Below are positions 54,333 through 63,125 of a DNA stretch of 64,000 nucleotides, in pieces. Position 1 is the first letter of the stretch. Every line of letters starts with the position of its first letter. The stretch comes from Collimonas arenae. GTDB lineage: Bacteria > Pseudomonadota > Gammaproteobacteria > Burkholderiales > Burkholderiaceae_D. The DNA is taken from the NCBI RefSeq assembly GCF_001584165.1, contig NZ_CP013233.1:4410620-4474619 (forward strand). Reading direction: 5' to 3'. The notes under the pieces are model-generated. The model was given only the letters and a program-made list of their open reading frames with translations, made no database searches and was not told the origin of the DNA. The translations under genes and the position numbers were made by a program.

Positions 54333-55193
54333 TTGAACAAACCAAAGAAGACAAACACCCGGGCAAAACGCGATGTCACGAGAACGATTAGCGATACGGA
54401 TAGTCGATCTTTTCCGTCATTCGACAGTTTGGCGACATGGGCTGTGGAGGCGGGGCGAGCGGAAAGCGTTGCATCGGTACGTGAAAACGAACGACACCTT
54501 TGGGGCGATCTCCTTTTTGAGTGGTATGCACAAGGACAAATTGCTTGCCTTTTTGCTGTAGCCCTGGCTCGCGACACCGAAGCGGTCCGATGGTATTCAG
54601 CCGTGGTAGCTGGGCCATGGGAAGCAGACCATGTCACCGGGATAATTGATGCCGCAGCGGAATCGGGCGCAGAAGCCATCCAACTTCTCTTCCCCGCGGA
54701 AGGCACTGTCGAAGAGGCGGTTGAGATCGTACGAAAACTCGGCGGGCATGATCGTTGGAGTTGCGTCGACACCGGATGGCTTCAAAGCGAATCTGGAGAA
54801 TCGATTCAAGTTGGCTTGCGGTGGATTGCTCCCAATCGAGAGTATGAATCGTGGGCACTGGGAATCGCATCATTTGAGCCGATGCCCTTTACGCGCTGCT
54901 TCAAAGGCGCACCGTTTATCGCCCTGGTAATTAGGCCGAGCCCGCCGGCCCCCGAGCGAGCGCCTGTTCCGACGGGAACTACCGGCCTGGCAGCATCTCA
55001 TCTTGCACACATGGATGACGGACTTGGAACGGACGATGAGAAACGTCAAAAATGGACTCATTCGACCAAGACAGGAAAACATGCATTGATTCGTCCTGAG
55101 CCGTTGTCGCGCGCGCGCGCCAAAGTGACGTTTGCATTTCCAGCCAGTGCACGCGCCTCCCTGGGAGACGTCTTGACCGCTGAGGGGCATTAA
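54333..55193 (+). CDS. Unknown protein coupled to the MOSC-ATL gene
   Basis: The TTG start follows the previous stop with no gap, so translation is coupled. The 286-residue protein has a soluble alpha/beta-looking core of about 170 residues ('IACLFAVALARDTEAVRWYSA', 'GIIDAAAESGAEAIQLLFP', 'ALGIASFEPMPFTRCFKGAPF') and a Pro/Ala-rich, positively charged C-terminal tail. I recognise no domain. Its direct coupling to the MOSC-ATL protein and position in a cargo otherwise made of defence genes make it a candidate effector or partner. Confidence 0.55.
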   Translation: MNKPKKTNTRAKRDVTRTISDTDSRSFPSFDSLATWAVEAGRAESVASVRENERHLWGDLLFEWYAQGQIACLFAVALARDTEAVRWYSAVVAGPWEADHVTGIIDAAAESGAEAIQLLFPAEGTVEEAVEIVRKLGGHDRWSCVDTGWLQSESGESIQVGLRWIAPNREYESWALGIASFEPMPFTRCFKGAPFIALVIRPSPPAPERAPVPTGTTGLAASHLAHMDDGLGTDDEKRQKWTHSTKTGKHALIRPEPLSRARAKVTFAFPASARASLGDVLTAEGH

Positions 55194-55580
55194 GTGAGCG
55201 GCCGTCGATAGCTTGTCGAATATATCTTCGCTGATGCGGAGTTGCGCCCATCGATATGATAAAAAACGTCAAAAAACTCCGATGACGAATTATTGTCACC
55301 GCCAAACCGAGATCAAAAAAACTTAGGTGCCTTGTCGTTGAGAGCAGCTATCTGTCAACGAGTTGCACTCAGCATCTGTTGAGATCTGGATTGGTATGAC
55401 CTTGGGCCAGAAAGTGAAATTGCATCTGCGTTTGCCCCATTTTTGCTCTTGGCAAAAAGCCCGCCACGCACTTGAAACTTCTAGCGCACACACATTTTCC
55501 ATGCATGCGCCGGGATCCATGCCAAATACAAAACTGGATCAGTGCAGCGTGTAAATCCAAAACGTGCATCAGATTAATTA
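55194..55580. other. Gene-free stretch between cargo and transposition genes
   Basis: I see no gene, terminator or repeat here. Convergent ends of the cargo gene and tniQ meet across it. Confidence 0.4.
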
Positions 55581-56738
55581 TTATGCAGTTTGTTTTTTTC
55601 CATTTCCCTTAGCAACTATTTTTTTAACAAGTTTTGAATCACGAACCCCAAGAAGTCGACTTACTCGTTGCGCACTGACTCGTATACTTTCACTCTGCAG
55701 CCATGAAACAACGCTATCAACTTCATTCTTGTTGGGGCGATAACTCGCGTGTATCAGGTTCCACTTCACAGGCGCTGCATACCACCATGGCGCATTTTCA
55801 AAATCTTTCATTAGATAGGCCATGTAAAGATTTGCTTTCTTGCAGTCATTAATAAATATTATCGGCCAATCTAAAATCATCTCAGCCACACTTCGTGTCG
55901 CCTCATAACGAGCGTCAATATCCAAATATTCGATGCTTCGCCCTCTCACATTTTTGCTGAGATCGGTCACCAACCCAATATTCCTAAGTCGCTGTGAGCA
56001 GTATTTATCTGTCGTCACTAATTTCATCAAATGTCTTATACCTTCAAAATACAAAACCGAATACACAACTCCAAATTGAGGTAACTCGCCCCATCCCTGG
56101 GACAATATTTGCGTAACAGATTGAAGAAAACGTACAACCGAATCATCCGAGTTGATTCGTGGAGAAAAGATCAAATCGAAGCCACAAGCATGACAGCTTG
56201 TAAGCGACTCGTGATCAGGATTTTCCTTATCCTGGAAATCGCGTCGATGGAACATCACCACCGCACCGCATTCCGGACAGCGATCTAACAGTCGGCATCC
56301 GTGCAGTGGACATGCGGTATAGAGTGCGATGCGCCAGGATCGACGAAAATATGGCTCGTTATCACTAGCTAGGCATTGCGGACAAAATTGCAATCCGTAG
56401 CGGCGACGAACACGATGATATACCCCTGCCGGTAAGATCCATGGTGTTGTACCACTGGGATTATGCTGCTCGTACAAGTACCCCTCAAATGAAGCAAGTG
56501 AAGTTTGCTGTGCGCGTTGGTAACTGGTACCGGTTTCTCCAGCCAACACCGCAAGGATGTTTGGCGTTACTGATTTATCTATATCACGATTCCAAATAGA
56601 TATTTCACCGAATGCCATACGGCAAAAAGTATGCAGTTTCTGTCCATTTGCTCTTGCGACTCTCGCCAACCATGAACTAAAGAGCTCGTCGGATTGCGGC
56701 TTCGGGTGCGCCGGTAATAATCCTCCTGATAACATCAC
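55581..56738 (-). CDS. tniQ: TniQ/TnsD-family target-site protein
   Basis: A 385-residue TniQ protein: N-terminal 'DELFSSWLARVARANG' motif (near residue 17), then zinc fingers 'FCPQC', 'CPLHGC', 'CPEC' and 'CHACG' around residues 118-190. TniQ/TnsD proteins bind the chromosomal target and recruit TnsC; for this element the target is comM. It is short compared with Tn7 TnsD (about 508 residues) and near TniQ length. The ATG overlaps the end of tnsC, closing a tnsA-tnsB-tnsC-tniQ operon. Confidence 0.85.
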   Translation of the reverse strand: MMLSGGLLPAHPKPQSDELFSSWLARVARANGQKLHTFCRMAFGEISIWNRDIDKSVTPNILAVLAGETGTSYQRAQQTSLASFEGYLYEQHNPSGTTPWILPAGVYHRVRRRYGLQFCPQCLASDNEPYFRRSWRIALYTACPLHGCRLLDRCPECGAVVMFHRRDFQDKENPDHESLTSCHACGFDLIFSPRINSDDSVVRFLQSVTQILSQGWGELPQFGVVYSVLYFEGIRHLMKLVTTDKYCSQRLRNIGLVTDLSKNVRGRSIEYLDIDARYEATRSVAEMILDWPIIFINDCKKANLYMAYLMKDFENAPWWYAAPVKWNLIHASYRPNKNEVDSVVSWLQSESIRVSAQRVSRLLGVRDSKLVKKIVAKGNGKKQTA

Positions 56739-57640
56739 AATACCTTATCGGCGTGACGTTTTCTCTCTGACGGTGCCACCCAACCTAATGAATCGACTAA
56801 TTTGGCATCTATCTTTTCCTTGCCAGTCTCTACTGCCCGCACGGCGGCCTGTACGAGTAGCCTGGAAAGCTCGCCAATATAGCCTTCACTCACGGCCAGA
56901 AGTTTCATTGCCAACTCACTTTCATGCAAGTTAGATGGCTCTCGGAGTGGCAACATGCGCTCAAAACTCACTAACAATCGCAGAAAATTATTATCGAATG
57001 ACCAGCGTTGCAGAACAACAGGCTCGAACCGATTGGCAAGTTGTGGGTCGGTCTGGATAGCACGAAATGCATCTTTGGTCCCGACCCCCACAATGGGGAT
57101 TTGCAATTCGTTACCAAGGTACTTAACTACGTTCAGGAAAGTCCGTTGCTTGTTCAAATTACCCGCCAGTATCGAGTGAATTTCGTCGATTACTAAGACC
57201 TTCAAATTTATATAACGCAGCAATTTGATCACCTGGTATTGCTTCTTTTCCACTCGATCATTATGTCGAAATGATGCGAAAAGTTGCTCGAGAATTTCAC
57301 TATAAAAACGGCTTTCATCAGGTACTGGAGGTGCCTGCACTACCATTACTGGCGCTATGATTGCATCGCCATCCGGAGCATCATATGACGGATGAAGCTG
57401 ATTGAAGCGTTGCACAAGCATTGTTTTACCATTGTTGGTATCACCAATGATTAGCAAGTTAGGCATGCGATGCATCTTTGGGTAAACGAGCAAATCTTCA
57501 AGTTTCGCGAGAATCTCTTTGGCTTTTGGATAGCCAATCCAACGCGATGACCGGATACGATTAATCCGTTCAACGTCGCTAAGTTCCAGCAACTTAGCGG
57601 CACTCTCGTTAAGGTGGGAATAATCTACTACTTTATTCAT
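56735..57640 (-). CDS. tnsC: TnsC/TniB-type AAA+ ATPase
   Basis: A 301-residue regulator with Walker A 'IIGDTNNGKTMLV' near residue 65, Walker B 'VLVIDEIHSIL' near 150 and a sensor region 'IVGVGTKDAF'. Its size matches TniB rather than the 555-residue TnsC of Tn7. It links the target-bound TniQ to the TnsAB transposase. It starts four bases after the tnsB stop. Confidence 0.85.
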   Translation of the reverse strand: MNKVVDYSHLNESAAKLLELSDVERINRIRSSRWIGYPKAKEILAKLEDLLVYPKMHRMPNLLIIGDTNNGKTMLVQRFNQLHPSYDAPDGDAIIAPVMVVQAPPVPDESRFYSEILEQLFASFRHNDRVEKKQYQVIKLLRYINLKVLVIDEIHSILAGNLNKQRTFLNVVKYLGNELQIPIVGVGTKDAFRAIQTDPQLANRFEPVVLQRWSFDNNFLRLLVSFERMLPLREPSNLHESELAMKLLAVSEGYIGELSRLLVQAAVRAVETGKEKIDAKLVDSLGWVAPSERKRHADKVL

Positions 57641-57643
57641 TGT

Positions 57644-59536
57644 TCAATACTCCTCCATCTCATCAAATGGCGCAATTGGCTCGCGCCGCTGTGAAGCGTC
57701 TTTCGATTCATTTGTCGAAGTTTGGATCTGAGATGAGTGGAGAAGCGAATTTTTGGGAGACAAATCGGTTTGTCCATTCGGTCGGCGTTGCACCGCCTTC
57801 CTAACCTGCTTAGTTGCAGCTTTCGCACCTAGCTCAATTTCGCGCATCCGTTCGTAAGCGTCAAAAATCAACCGCTCGTTGATATCCTGCTTACCTTCCA
57901 ATTCCAATTGCTTACGAATTTTCCGCAATTCCCAAATACTAATTGGTGGATGCGATGTATCTCGGTAGGGAATTGGGAAATAAATATTGAGCTCAGGATC
58001 GAAGAACCAGATTGTGCTGATATCGCGAGGATCTCGTTTGAATATGAACTTGCGCTTGAGTTTCGCCTTGCCTGGTATAGTTGCGCTAATCCAGCGGCGT
58101 AGCACATCATGGTAGTAATGAATTTCATCAATTACCACGCCGTAATCCTGAACAGTCCGCTCTTCAAATGGCATGAAATCCTGCCGTAGCCGATCCTCGT
58201 CAAGAATCTTAGCTGGCATGCCAATGCCTGGACGGCTCTTTGTCCCGAAAATTCCTTCCTCGTATTTTCTAATAGGAGGCATGCCAATGCCAGTGTGCGT
58301 ACGTTGATGATAGACCTCGGTGATATACGTTGCTAACCATTTTTCCAATTCTGCCAACGTCAGCGCGGCATTCCCCTCTGAATCATATTCTCCACGCGCG
58401 TTAGGATTCGAGAACGTCGAACCTGGAAGTGTGTGGACCTCTCGAAGAAGTGTCCCCAGCAACCGCTCAATGTGCCCTCCAAAATGTGGTCTCGCCACAG
58501 GGCGCCATTCGATGTTAATACCATATTCGCTGCACGCCCGCTGTAGCATGGCTCCACGAAACTCCTTGGCATTGTCCATGTGCAAAGTCTTTGGTAATCC
58601 CCAGCATGGCCAGGAAGTTCCGATGCCATGTTTAGCAAGCCATTTATCTTTGGACAAAATCGCTTGTGCAAGACATAGGCCTGTTGAGAGAGCTCCGGGT
58701 GGATCAAATGAAATATAGAAGCCGTATACCATCCTGCTGAACACATCAATCGCAAGGGTAATCCATGGTCGGTCGAGTGGCTGCCGATACACGTCATCGA
58801 CCAAAATGATGTCCAGTTTGGTATGGTCAATTTGCACTACCGCTAGCGGCCAATCCGCGTTAGGGAAGTTACCTTCGATTGGCGCAAAGCGCTCTTCCGC
58901 GGCGCGTCTGCCACGCCGCCGCGATAGCTTAAGCTCTTCCGACAACTTAGCAATTCGGTTGCGGACAGTATTACAATGAGGCGGCGTAATTCCAGCGTTT
59001 GTGCAGAGACGACGAACTTCATCACACACTTTTTGGATGGATTTTTGTTGTTTGCTAAGATATTCCTCCTCAATCACTGATTTGATAATAATTTCAAGCT
59101 CAGTCGGCAACTTGGTAGAACCTAAGTCACTCCGTTGACGAGGCATTAAGGAAGTTAATGTGCCGCTCTCTTCATACAGCTTGATCCAACCATATAACGT
59201 ATTGGTATGCAGATCGAATTCGACAGAACGATTCTCGACATCGGTTCGCGTTCTTTCCGGCATATTAACCAGCGGCTGTATTATTTCGAATCGCTGCTGG
59301 GCGACCTGCCAGTCCTCGTCTGGAATTGCGTTGAGATCCGGACGCTTAGCCAGCGCCGTTCCAGACGGTTTGCCGGACAGCTCAGCAATTGGCAGACGAG
59401 TGACCTCTCCACTTTCTATTTCACGTCCCAAGATGGACTCAAGGTCCATGATGTACGTAATGGTGTATTGATGGCCCTTATGATAAACAATGCTTCCTTG
59501 CTGCAGCGTAAGCAAGGCGGGTTGCAGTATTTTCAT
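57644..59536 (-). CDS. tnsB: TnsB/TniA-type DDE transposase
   Basis: I start at ATG 59536, which overlaps the tnsA stop (ATGA). The 630-residue transposase has helix-turn-helix regions in the N-terminal third and an integrase core with the DDE triad: Asp in 'VVQIDHTKLD', Asp in 'LHMDNAKEFRG' and Glu in 'FGGHIERLLGTL'. A mu-type C-terminal domain follows. TnsB binds the transposon ends and joins the 3' ends to the target, giving the 5 bp duplication seen at comM. Confidence 0.9.
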   Translation of the reverse strand: MKILQPALLTLQQGSIVYHKGHQYTITYIMDLESILGREIESGEVTRLPIAELSGKPSGTALAKRPDLNAIPDEDWQVAQQRFEIIQPLVNMPERTRTDVENRSVEFDLHTNTLYGWIKLYEESGTLTSLMPRQRSDLGSTKLPTELEIIIKSVIEEEYLSKQQKSIQKVCDEVRRLCTNAGITPPHCNTVRNRIAKLSEELKLSRRRGRRAAEERFAPIEGNFPNADWPLAVVQIDHTKLDIILVDDVYRQPLDRPWITLAIDVFSRMVYGFYISFDPPGALSTGLCLAQAILSKDKWLAKHGIGTSWPCWGLPKTLHMDNAKEFRGAMLQRACSEYGINIEWRPVARPHFGGHIERLLGTLLREVHTLPGSTFSNPNARGEYDSEGNAALTLAELEKWLATYITEVYHQRTHTGIGMPPIRKYEEGIFGTKSRPGIGMPAKILDEDRLRQDFMPFEERTVQDYGVVIDEIHYYHDVLRRWISATIPGKAKLKRKFIFKRDPRDISTIWFFDPELNIYFPIPYRDTSHPPISIWELRKIRKQLELEGKQDINERLIFDAYERMREIELGAKAATKQVRKAVQRRPNGQTDLSPKNSLLHSSQIQTSTNESKDASQRREPIAPFDEMEEY

Positions 59537-60201
59537 CGCACGATATCCTTGCTCCAAATTCTCGAAAACATTGTCAATGGCAGACCGAGATCCGTACCTA
59601 TTCGCCGATTTGCTATAAGGTGCCAAAGTGCCGGCAGCAACTCAGCACGCGCCCAGCGGTCACGAAATACTGCGCTACCCAAACTATTTGGGTCAGCTTC
59701 ACGCATCTCCGACAAGCGCCCCAGCAGTAGCTCCGCATGAACCTCGTTCAGTTCTTGACGCATATAGGTGAGTAGAAAACGAGCGTTATCCAAATATGGC
59801 GTTCGAATTTCCTCTTCAGTAAAAATCTTGAATCGCCATCCATGCTGTTTGGCATATTTAAAGCCAGCTTTTAATTTGGGACGTATTTCGGCCCATTCTT
59901 CTCGAAGATCTTCTCGGTACTTGACCTCGCAAAGCATCGGGCGAAAATTCTTGGCGGGCACGATATCACGGCGATATTCCACCAAAACATCCGGCGTATA
60001 GCGTCGCGGCTGTCCTTCGGAGTCACTCCAATCAATTTGAACTGGCTGTACTTCAAACTGCTGAACGTTCAAATCGAACTCGAGCACCATCAAGAAATCA
60101 CGCTCTAGAGTAGACTCGAATGCAGCCGATCCGTCGGCTTTTACACTTGTAGCAATACCTGTAACGTTACGATAATTTTTCGGGATTTGGCGTATTGGCA
60201 T
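59533..60201 (-). CDS. tnsA: TnsA endonuclease
   Basis: A 222-residue protein with the TnsA-type nuclease pattern: 'FESTLERDFL' (Glu, near residue 29), 'RYTPDVLVEY' (PD, near 69) and 'MLCEVKYRED' (ExK, near 90). TnsA cuts the 5' ends of the element so that it moves by cut-and-paste. It is the first gene of the right-end operon, reading inwards from the transposon end 136 bases away. Confidence 0.85.
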   Translation of the reverse strand: MPIRQIPKNYRNVTGIATSVKADGSAAFESTLERDFLMVLEFDLNVQQFEVQPVQIDWSDSEGQPRRYTPDVLVEYRRDIVPAKNFRPMLCEVKYREDLREEWAEIRPKLKAGFKYAKQHGWRFKIFTEEEIRTPYLDNARFLLTYMRQELNEVHAELLLGRLSEMREADPNSLGSAVFRDRWARAELLPALWHLIANRRIGTDLGLPLTMFSRIWSKDIVR

Positions 60202-60213
60202 AGCGAATCTTAA

Positions 60214-60316
60214 TCAGTACACGTGATCGATAGAAAATATAACTCAGTAAACGATATCGTTGTTTATCAGTAACATTGATCGTTATGAGATTATTACTTT
60301 GACGTCACTACAGTAC
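60214..60316 (-). repeat. Right-end direct repeats, candidate TnsB binding sites
   Basis: Read inwards from the right end, TACTG occurs four times in the same orientation (complement of 60214-60220, 60244-60250, 60267-60273 and 60311-60316), three times as TACTGA, often preceded by GT. Tn7-like ends carry several such TnsB sites. They overlap the space where the tnsA promoter must lie, so TnsB could autoregulate the operon. Confidence 0.5.
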
Positions 60317-60337
60317 AGATTAACGAAGGAAATGTCA

Positions 60338-60999
60338 GCGGTGGTAGCCCACCGCGCCCCGGCGAGATTTCGCTGGCGCATAGGGGCGTTTTATTCCTTG
60401 ATGAACTGCCGGAGTTCGATCGTCGTGTCCTCGAGGTGTTGCGCGAACCGCTCGAATCAGGTCACATCACCATTTCAAGGGCTGCCCGTCAGGCCGATTT
60501 TCCCGCTCGCTTTCAATTGATTGCAGCGATGAATCCCTGCCCCTGCGGCTATCAGGGCCACGCAACCAAGGAATGCCGCTGTACGCCGGACAACATCGCC
60601 CGCTATCAGAATAAAATCTCCGGGCCGCTGCTGGATCGCATCGACATGCAGATCCAGGTGCCGGCGCTGCCCCACGAGCAATTGCTGCAGCAAGCCGATG
60701 GCGAATCGTCGGCGCTGATCGCAGCTCGCGTCGAACAGGTGCACGCGATTCAGCTGTCGCGCCAAGGCAAGCAGAACCAGGCCTTGTCGACCGCTGAAAT
60801 CGACCGTTTCTGCAAACCTGACAGCGCGGGTGAAAACATACTGCGCAACGCAATGACACATCTGCACTGGTCGGCGCGCGGCTATCATCGCGCGCTGAAA
60901 GTAGCGCGCACCATTGCCGATCTGGCCGGCGCGGACAACATTGCCGCGGCGCATGTGGCGGAGGCGATACAGTATCGACGGGCGCTGCGCGATACCTAG
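60338..60999 (+). pseudogene. comM: comM, C-terminal fragment right of the Tn7-like element
   Basis: From the duplicated GCGGT the frame reads 'GSPPRPGEISLAHRGVLFLDELPEF' in two stretches (Walker B region), then 'RFQLIAAMNPCPCGYQGH', 'SGPLLDRIDMQIQVPALP' and the C-terminal 'RGYHRALKVARTIADL' of ComM/YifB, ending with a normal stop. The fragment is intact over its length; the gene is broken only by the insertions. Natural transformation is probably reduced in this strain. Confidence 0.9.
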
Positions 61000-61177
61000 C
61001 CGTTGCAACTGCTTCACCGGAAATCACATCACGTCGCCATTACGCGACGGAAATTGCAAAATTCGCACAATCCAGCGAATTTAAGCTTGTTTTAATTTTA
61101 TTCTCCTATTCTGTAGTTGTGAGCTAACCCAGCTTATTCGTTGCCGTACCGACCTGCACTTTTCTGGAGGACGCATC

Positions 61178-61600
61178 ATGAACAAGCAGATTCTTTTTGC
61201 ACTAGCCGCGCTGATCACTGCCACGGCGGCTGTCGGAGCCAATGCAGCACAGGCGCAGGACACGCGCACCGCCGCAGCAGCTGCCGGCTATCTGTCCGGC
61301 GGCATCGGAGAAGACGAAGCAGCCACCATGCAGCGGGAAGCAAAAAATTATCCGCTGGAGCTTGAATTTGTCGTCAAGGCAACACCCAAAGATGAATTTA
61401 CTGCCGACGTCCACGTGAAAATCAGCGACGCCCACAGCCAGACCGTTCTCGATGCAGTATCAAAGGGCCCGTTCTTCCTGGCGCAGTTGCCTCCCGGGCG
61501 CTATCGCATCGAAGCCATCAAGAATGGACAATCGAAAACCCGCGATGTTGCCATCACCACGGGATCGCATCAGCACATCATGTTTGAATGGATTGAGTAG
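61178..61600 (+). CDS. Small secreted protein
   Basis: A 140-residue protein with a clear signal peptide (cleavage near 'NAAQAQD') and a beta-rich domain, 'PLELEFVVKATPKDEFTADVHV...LPPGRYRIEAIKNGQ', like carboxypeptidase-regulatory or transthyretin-type folds. GGAGG precedes the ATG. It is chromosomal, directly downstream of comM. Function unknown; probably periplasmic. Confidence 0.65.
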   Translation: MNKQILFALAALITATAAVGANAAQAQDTRTAAAAAGYLSGGIGEDEAATMQREAKNYPLELEFVVKATPKDEFTADVHVKISDAHSQTVLDAVSKGPFFLAQLPPGRYRIEAIKNGQSKTRDVAITTGSHQHIMFEWIE

Positions 61601-61910
61601 ATTCCAACAGCCAGGTATTGCCGATGAGGACGCTTCTTGGCAGCGTTCGGCGATATGCAAATATTGAATAGATTTTTAGTAAAAATGCATTGCGTTCATC
61701 AATATTTAGTACGTGACAAACTTGATCTCTGGCGTACTATGTAACGAAGCGATTGTGAAACAAATGCATCGATTCTTTTGTCAGTGAAATATGTCTGTCC
61801 CAACAGAAACATGTCTATCGAAAAAGGAGCTAAAAAATAATATTTTCACCAGCTGGCTTGAAAACTGCTTACTCGATCATTACCTTCTGTCTTAATTACC
61901 GGGAGCGCAT
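61601..61910. other. Gene-free stretch
   Basis: About 310 AT-rich bases. It should hold the promoter of the DUF3567 gene; I see no repeat or terminator that I can support. Confidence 0.4.
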
Positions 61911-62168
61911 ATGAACCTGATTTATAACAGTGACCAATACAGCGTCGTCGAATTTGGTGCCGATGAACAACGTGAGGCTTTGCGTTTCGGAGGCTATGAA
62001 ATCGTCGATAAATCGTTCAAGCGCGAGATTTTTATTGCTGGTGCCTTGGCAGAGTTTTTCCGTAAAGGGGTCGAAGATCTGATCGCAACAGAGCCGAGCA
62101 TCGAAGATATTGATGCTTTTCTGGGCAATTACGACTCGATGATGAGCCAGCCCGTAACCTTACAGTAA
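61911..62168 (+). CDS. DUF3567-family protein
   Basis: An 85-residue protein beginning 'MNLIYNSDQYSVVEFG' and containing 'LRFGGYEIVDKSFKREIF' and 'PSIEDIDAFLGNYD', the pattern of DUF3567 proteins, which are restricted mainly to Burkholderiales. Function unknown. GGGAG precedes the ATG. It supports the betaproteobacterial assignment. Confidence 0.8.
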   Translation: MNLIYNSDQYSVVEFGADEQREALRFGGYEIVDKSFKREIFIAGALAEFFRKGVEDLIATEPSIEDIDAFLGNYDSMMSQPVTLQ

Positions 62169-62197
62169 GCCGGACACATCCAGATCAACTCCGTTTC

Positions 62198-62240
62198 CCA
62201 CCCGCCTTGCAGCAAAAGCAGGCGGGCGGGGCGGCTTTTG
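62198..62240 (+). terminator. Likely terminator
   Basis: CCCACCCGCC pairs with GGCGGGCGGG (one G-U or mismatch) around an AAAA-containing loop, followed a few bases on by CTTTTGTTTT. It lies 30 bases behind the DUF3567 stop. Confidence 0.5.
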
Positions 62241-62355
62241 TTTTGTCCGCTCCTCTGCAACGGTTAAACTGGCGTACCTGGCACACAGCAACGCGCCGAT
62301 CGGCAGATAGTCGGCAGGCGTCCTGTAGCGTGCCCAACTCTCATCTTCACGTTTC

Positions 62356-63063
62356 ATGTTCGCCAACTCCAGTCCCATCCACAGCGCGCAAACCGGCGTC
62401 CATGACCAGCTCGCGGCAACTGTCGCCAAGCACGCAGCACACAAATTCCAGAAACCGGTCAGCAGCTATAACCAGGCTGCATTCGACACCAGCATCACCG
62501 CCTGGCGTGCTGCTGGCAGTGCTCCATTGATCCTGGACGCGGGTTGCGGGGTCGGCTTGTCGACCATGCACCTGGCGGCCGAATACCAGGATCATTTCGT
62601 GATCGGTGTCGACCAGTCGGCGGACCGGGTTGGCCGCAATACGCTGTGGTCCGGCAATACGCCGCAACCGCAAAACTTCATCCGGATCCGTGCCGACCTG
62701 GTGGATTACTGGCGCCTGTTATTGGCGGCACGGATTTATCCGGCACGCCATTACCTGCTCTATCCGAATCCGTGGCCAAAGATTGGCCAGCTGAGTCGGC
62801 GCTGGCACGGCCATCCTGTGTTTCCGGATATCGTCGCGCTGGGCGGCATTCTCGAATGCCGCAGCAATTGGCAGATCTATGTGGAGGAATGCGCCAGTGC
62901 GCTGACGCAGTTGACTGGCATCGATGTCGGCTGCGAACCATATGAAACGGCAGCACCAATCACGCCGTTCGAGAGTAAATACCTGGCTTCGGGACATCAA
63001 TTGTGGCGTTGCCAGGTACAGCTCGGCAAACCCGGGGGAAACCAGGACCGGAGCGCCACGTAG
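62356..63063 (+). CDS. TrmB-like SAM-dependent methyltransferase
   Basis: A 235-residue protein with motif I 'LILDAGCGVGLST' (near residue 59), 'VIGVDQSADRV' and the TrmB-type 'YLLYPNPWPKIGQLSRRWHG' with following 'GGILECRSNWQIYVEE'. TrmB makes m7G46 in tRNA. The sequence is close to but not identical with canonical TrmB; proteobacteria often carry such a second TrmB-like protein, so the exact substrate is open. Confidence 0.75.
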   Translation: MFANSSPIHSAQTGVHDQLAATVAKHAAHKFQKPVSSYNQAAFDTSITAWRAAGSAPLILDAGCGVGLSTMHLAAEYQDHFVIGVDQSADRVGRNTLWSGNTPQPQNFIRIRADLVDYWRLLLAARIYPARHYLLYPNPWPKIGQLSRRWHGHPVFPDIVALGGILECRSNWQIYVEECASALTQLTGIDVGCEPYETAAPITPFESKYLASGHQLWRCQVQLGKPGGNQDRSAT

Positions 63064-63086
63064 CGTGACATCCGATCCTGTGTAGA

Positions 63087-63111
63087 AGCGGAAGCCAGGA
63101 CGGCTTCCGCT
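63087..63111. terminator. Hairpin between convergent genes
   Basis: AGCGGAAGCC and GGCTTCCGCT form a perfect ten-base stem with a five-base loop between the convergent methyltransferase and kup genes. There is no T-run, so it may be a bidirectional terminator or RNA end-protecting hairpin. Confidence 0.55.
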
Positions 63112-63125
63112 GAAGGGTGTAGCGC

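Larger units (their letters stand above)
35619..60337. mobile_element. Tn7-like transposon inserted in comM (24.7 kb)
   Basis: GCGGT occurs at 35614-35618 and again at 60338-60342, a 5 bp duplication of the length made by Tn7-type transposases, and comM resumes in frame across it. The end sequences share TGAATTCC/TGACATTTCC-like starts followed by CGTTAA/CGATAA, an imperfect inverted repeat. TnsA, TnsB, TnsC and TniQ genes lie at the right end and a TnsE-like gene at the left. Insertion in comM with this duplication is known for the Tn6022/AbaR family of Acinetobacter, and this element seems to be a relative with different cargo. No Cas genes are present, so it is not CRISPR-associated. Confidence 0.9.

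Noticed and set aside
35619..60337. A CRISPR-associated transposon
   Set aside because: There is no Cas gene and no CRISPR array in the element; TniQ and TnsE-like proteins account for targeting.
63087..63111. A repeat or mobile-element end at the hairpin between trmB-like and kup
   Set aside because: It sits between two convergent chromosomal genes, is not repeated in the window, and is best explained as a terminator or transcript-end hairpin.
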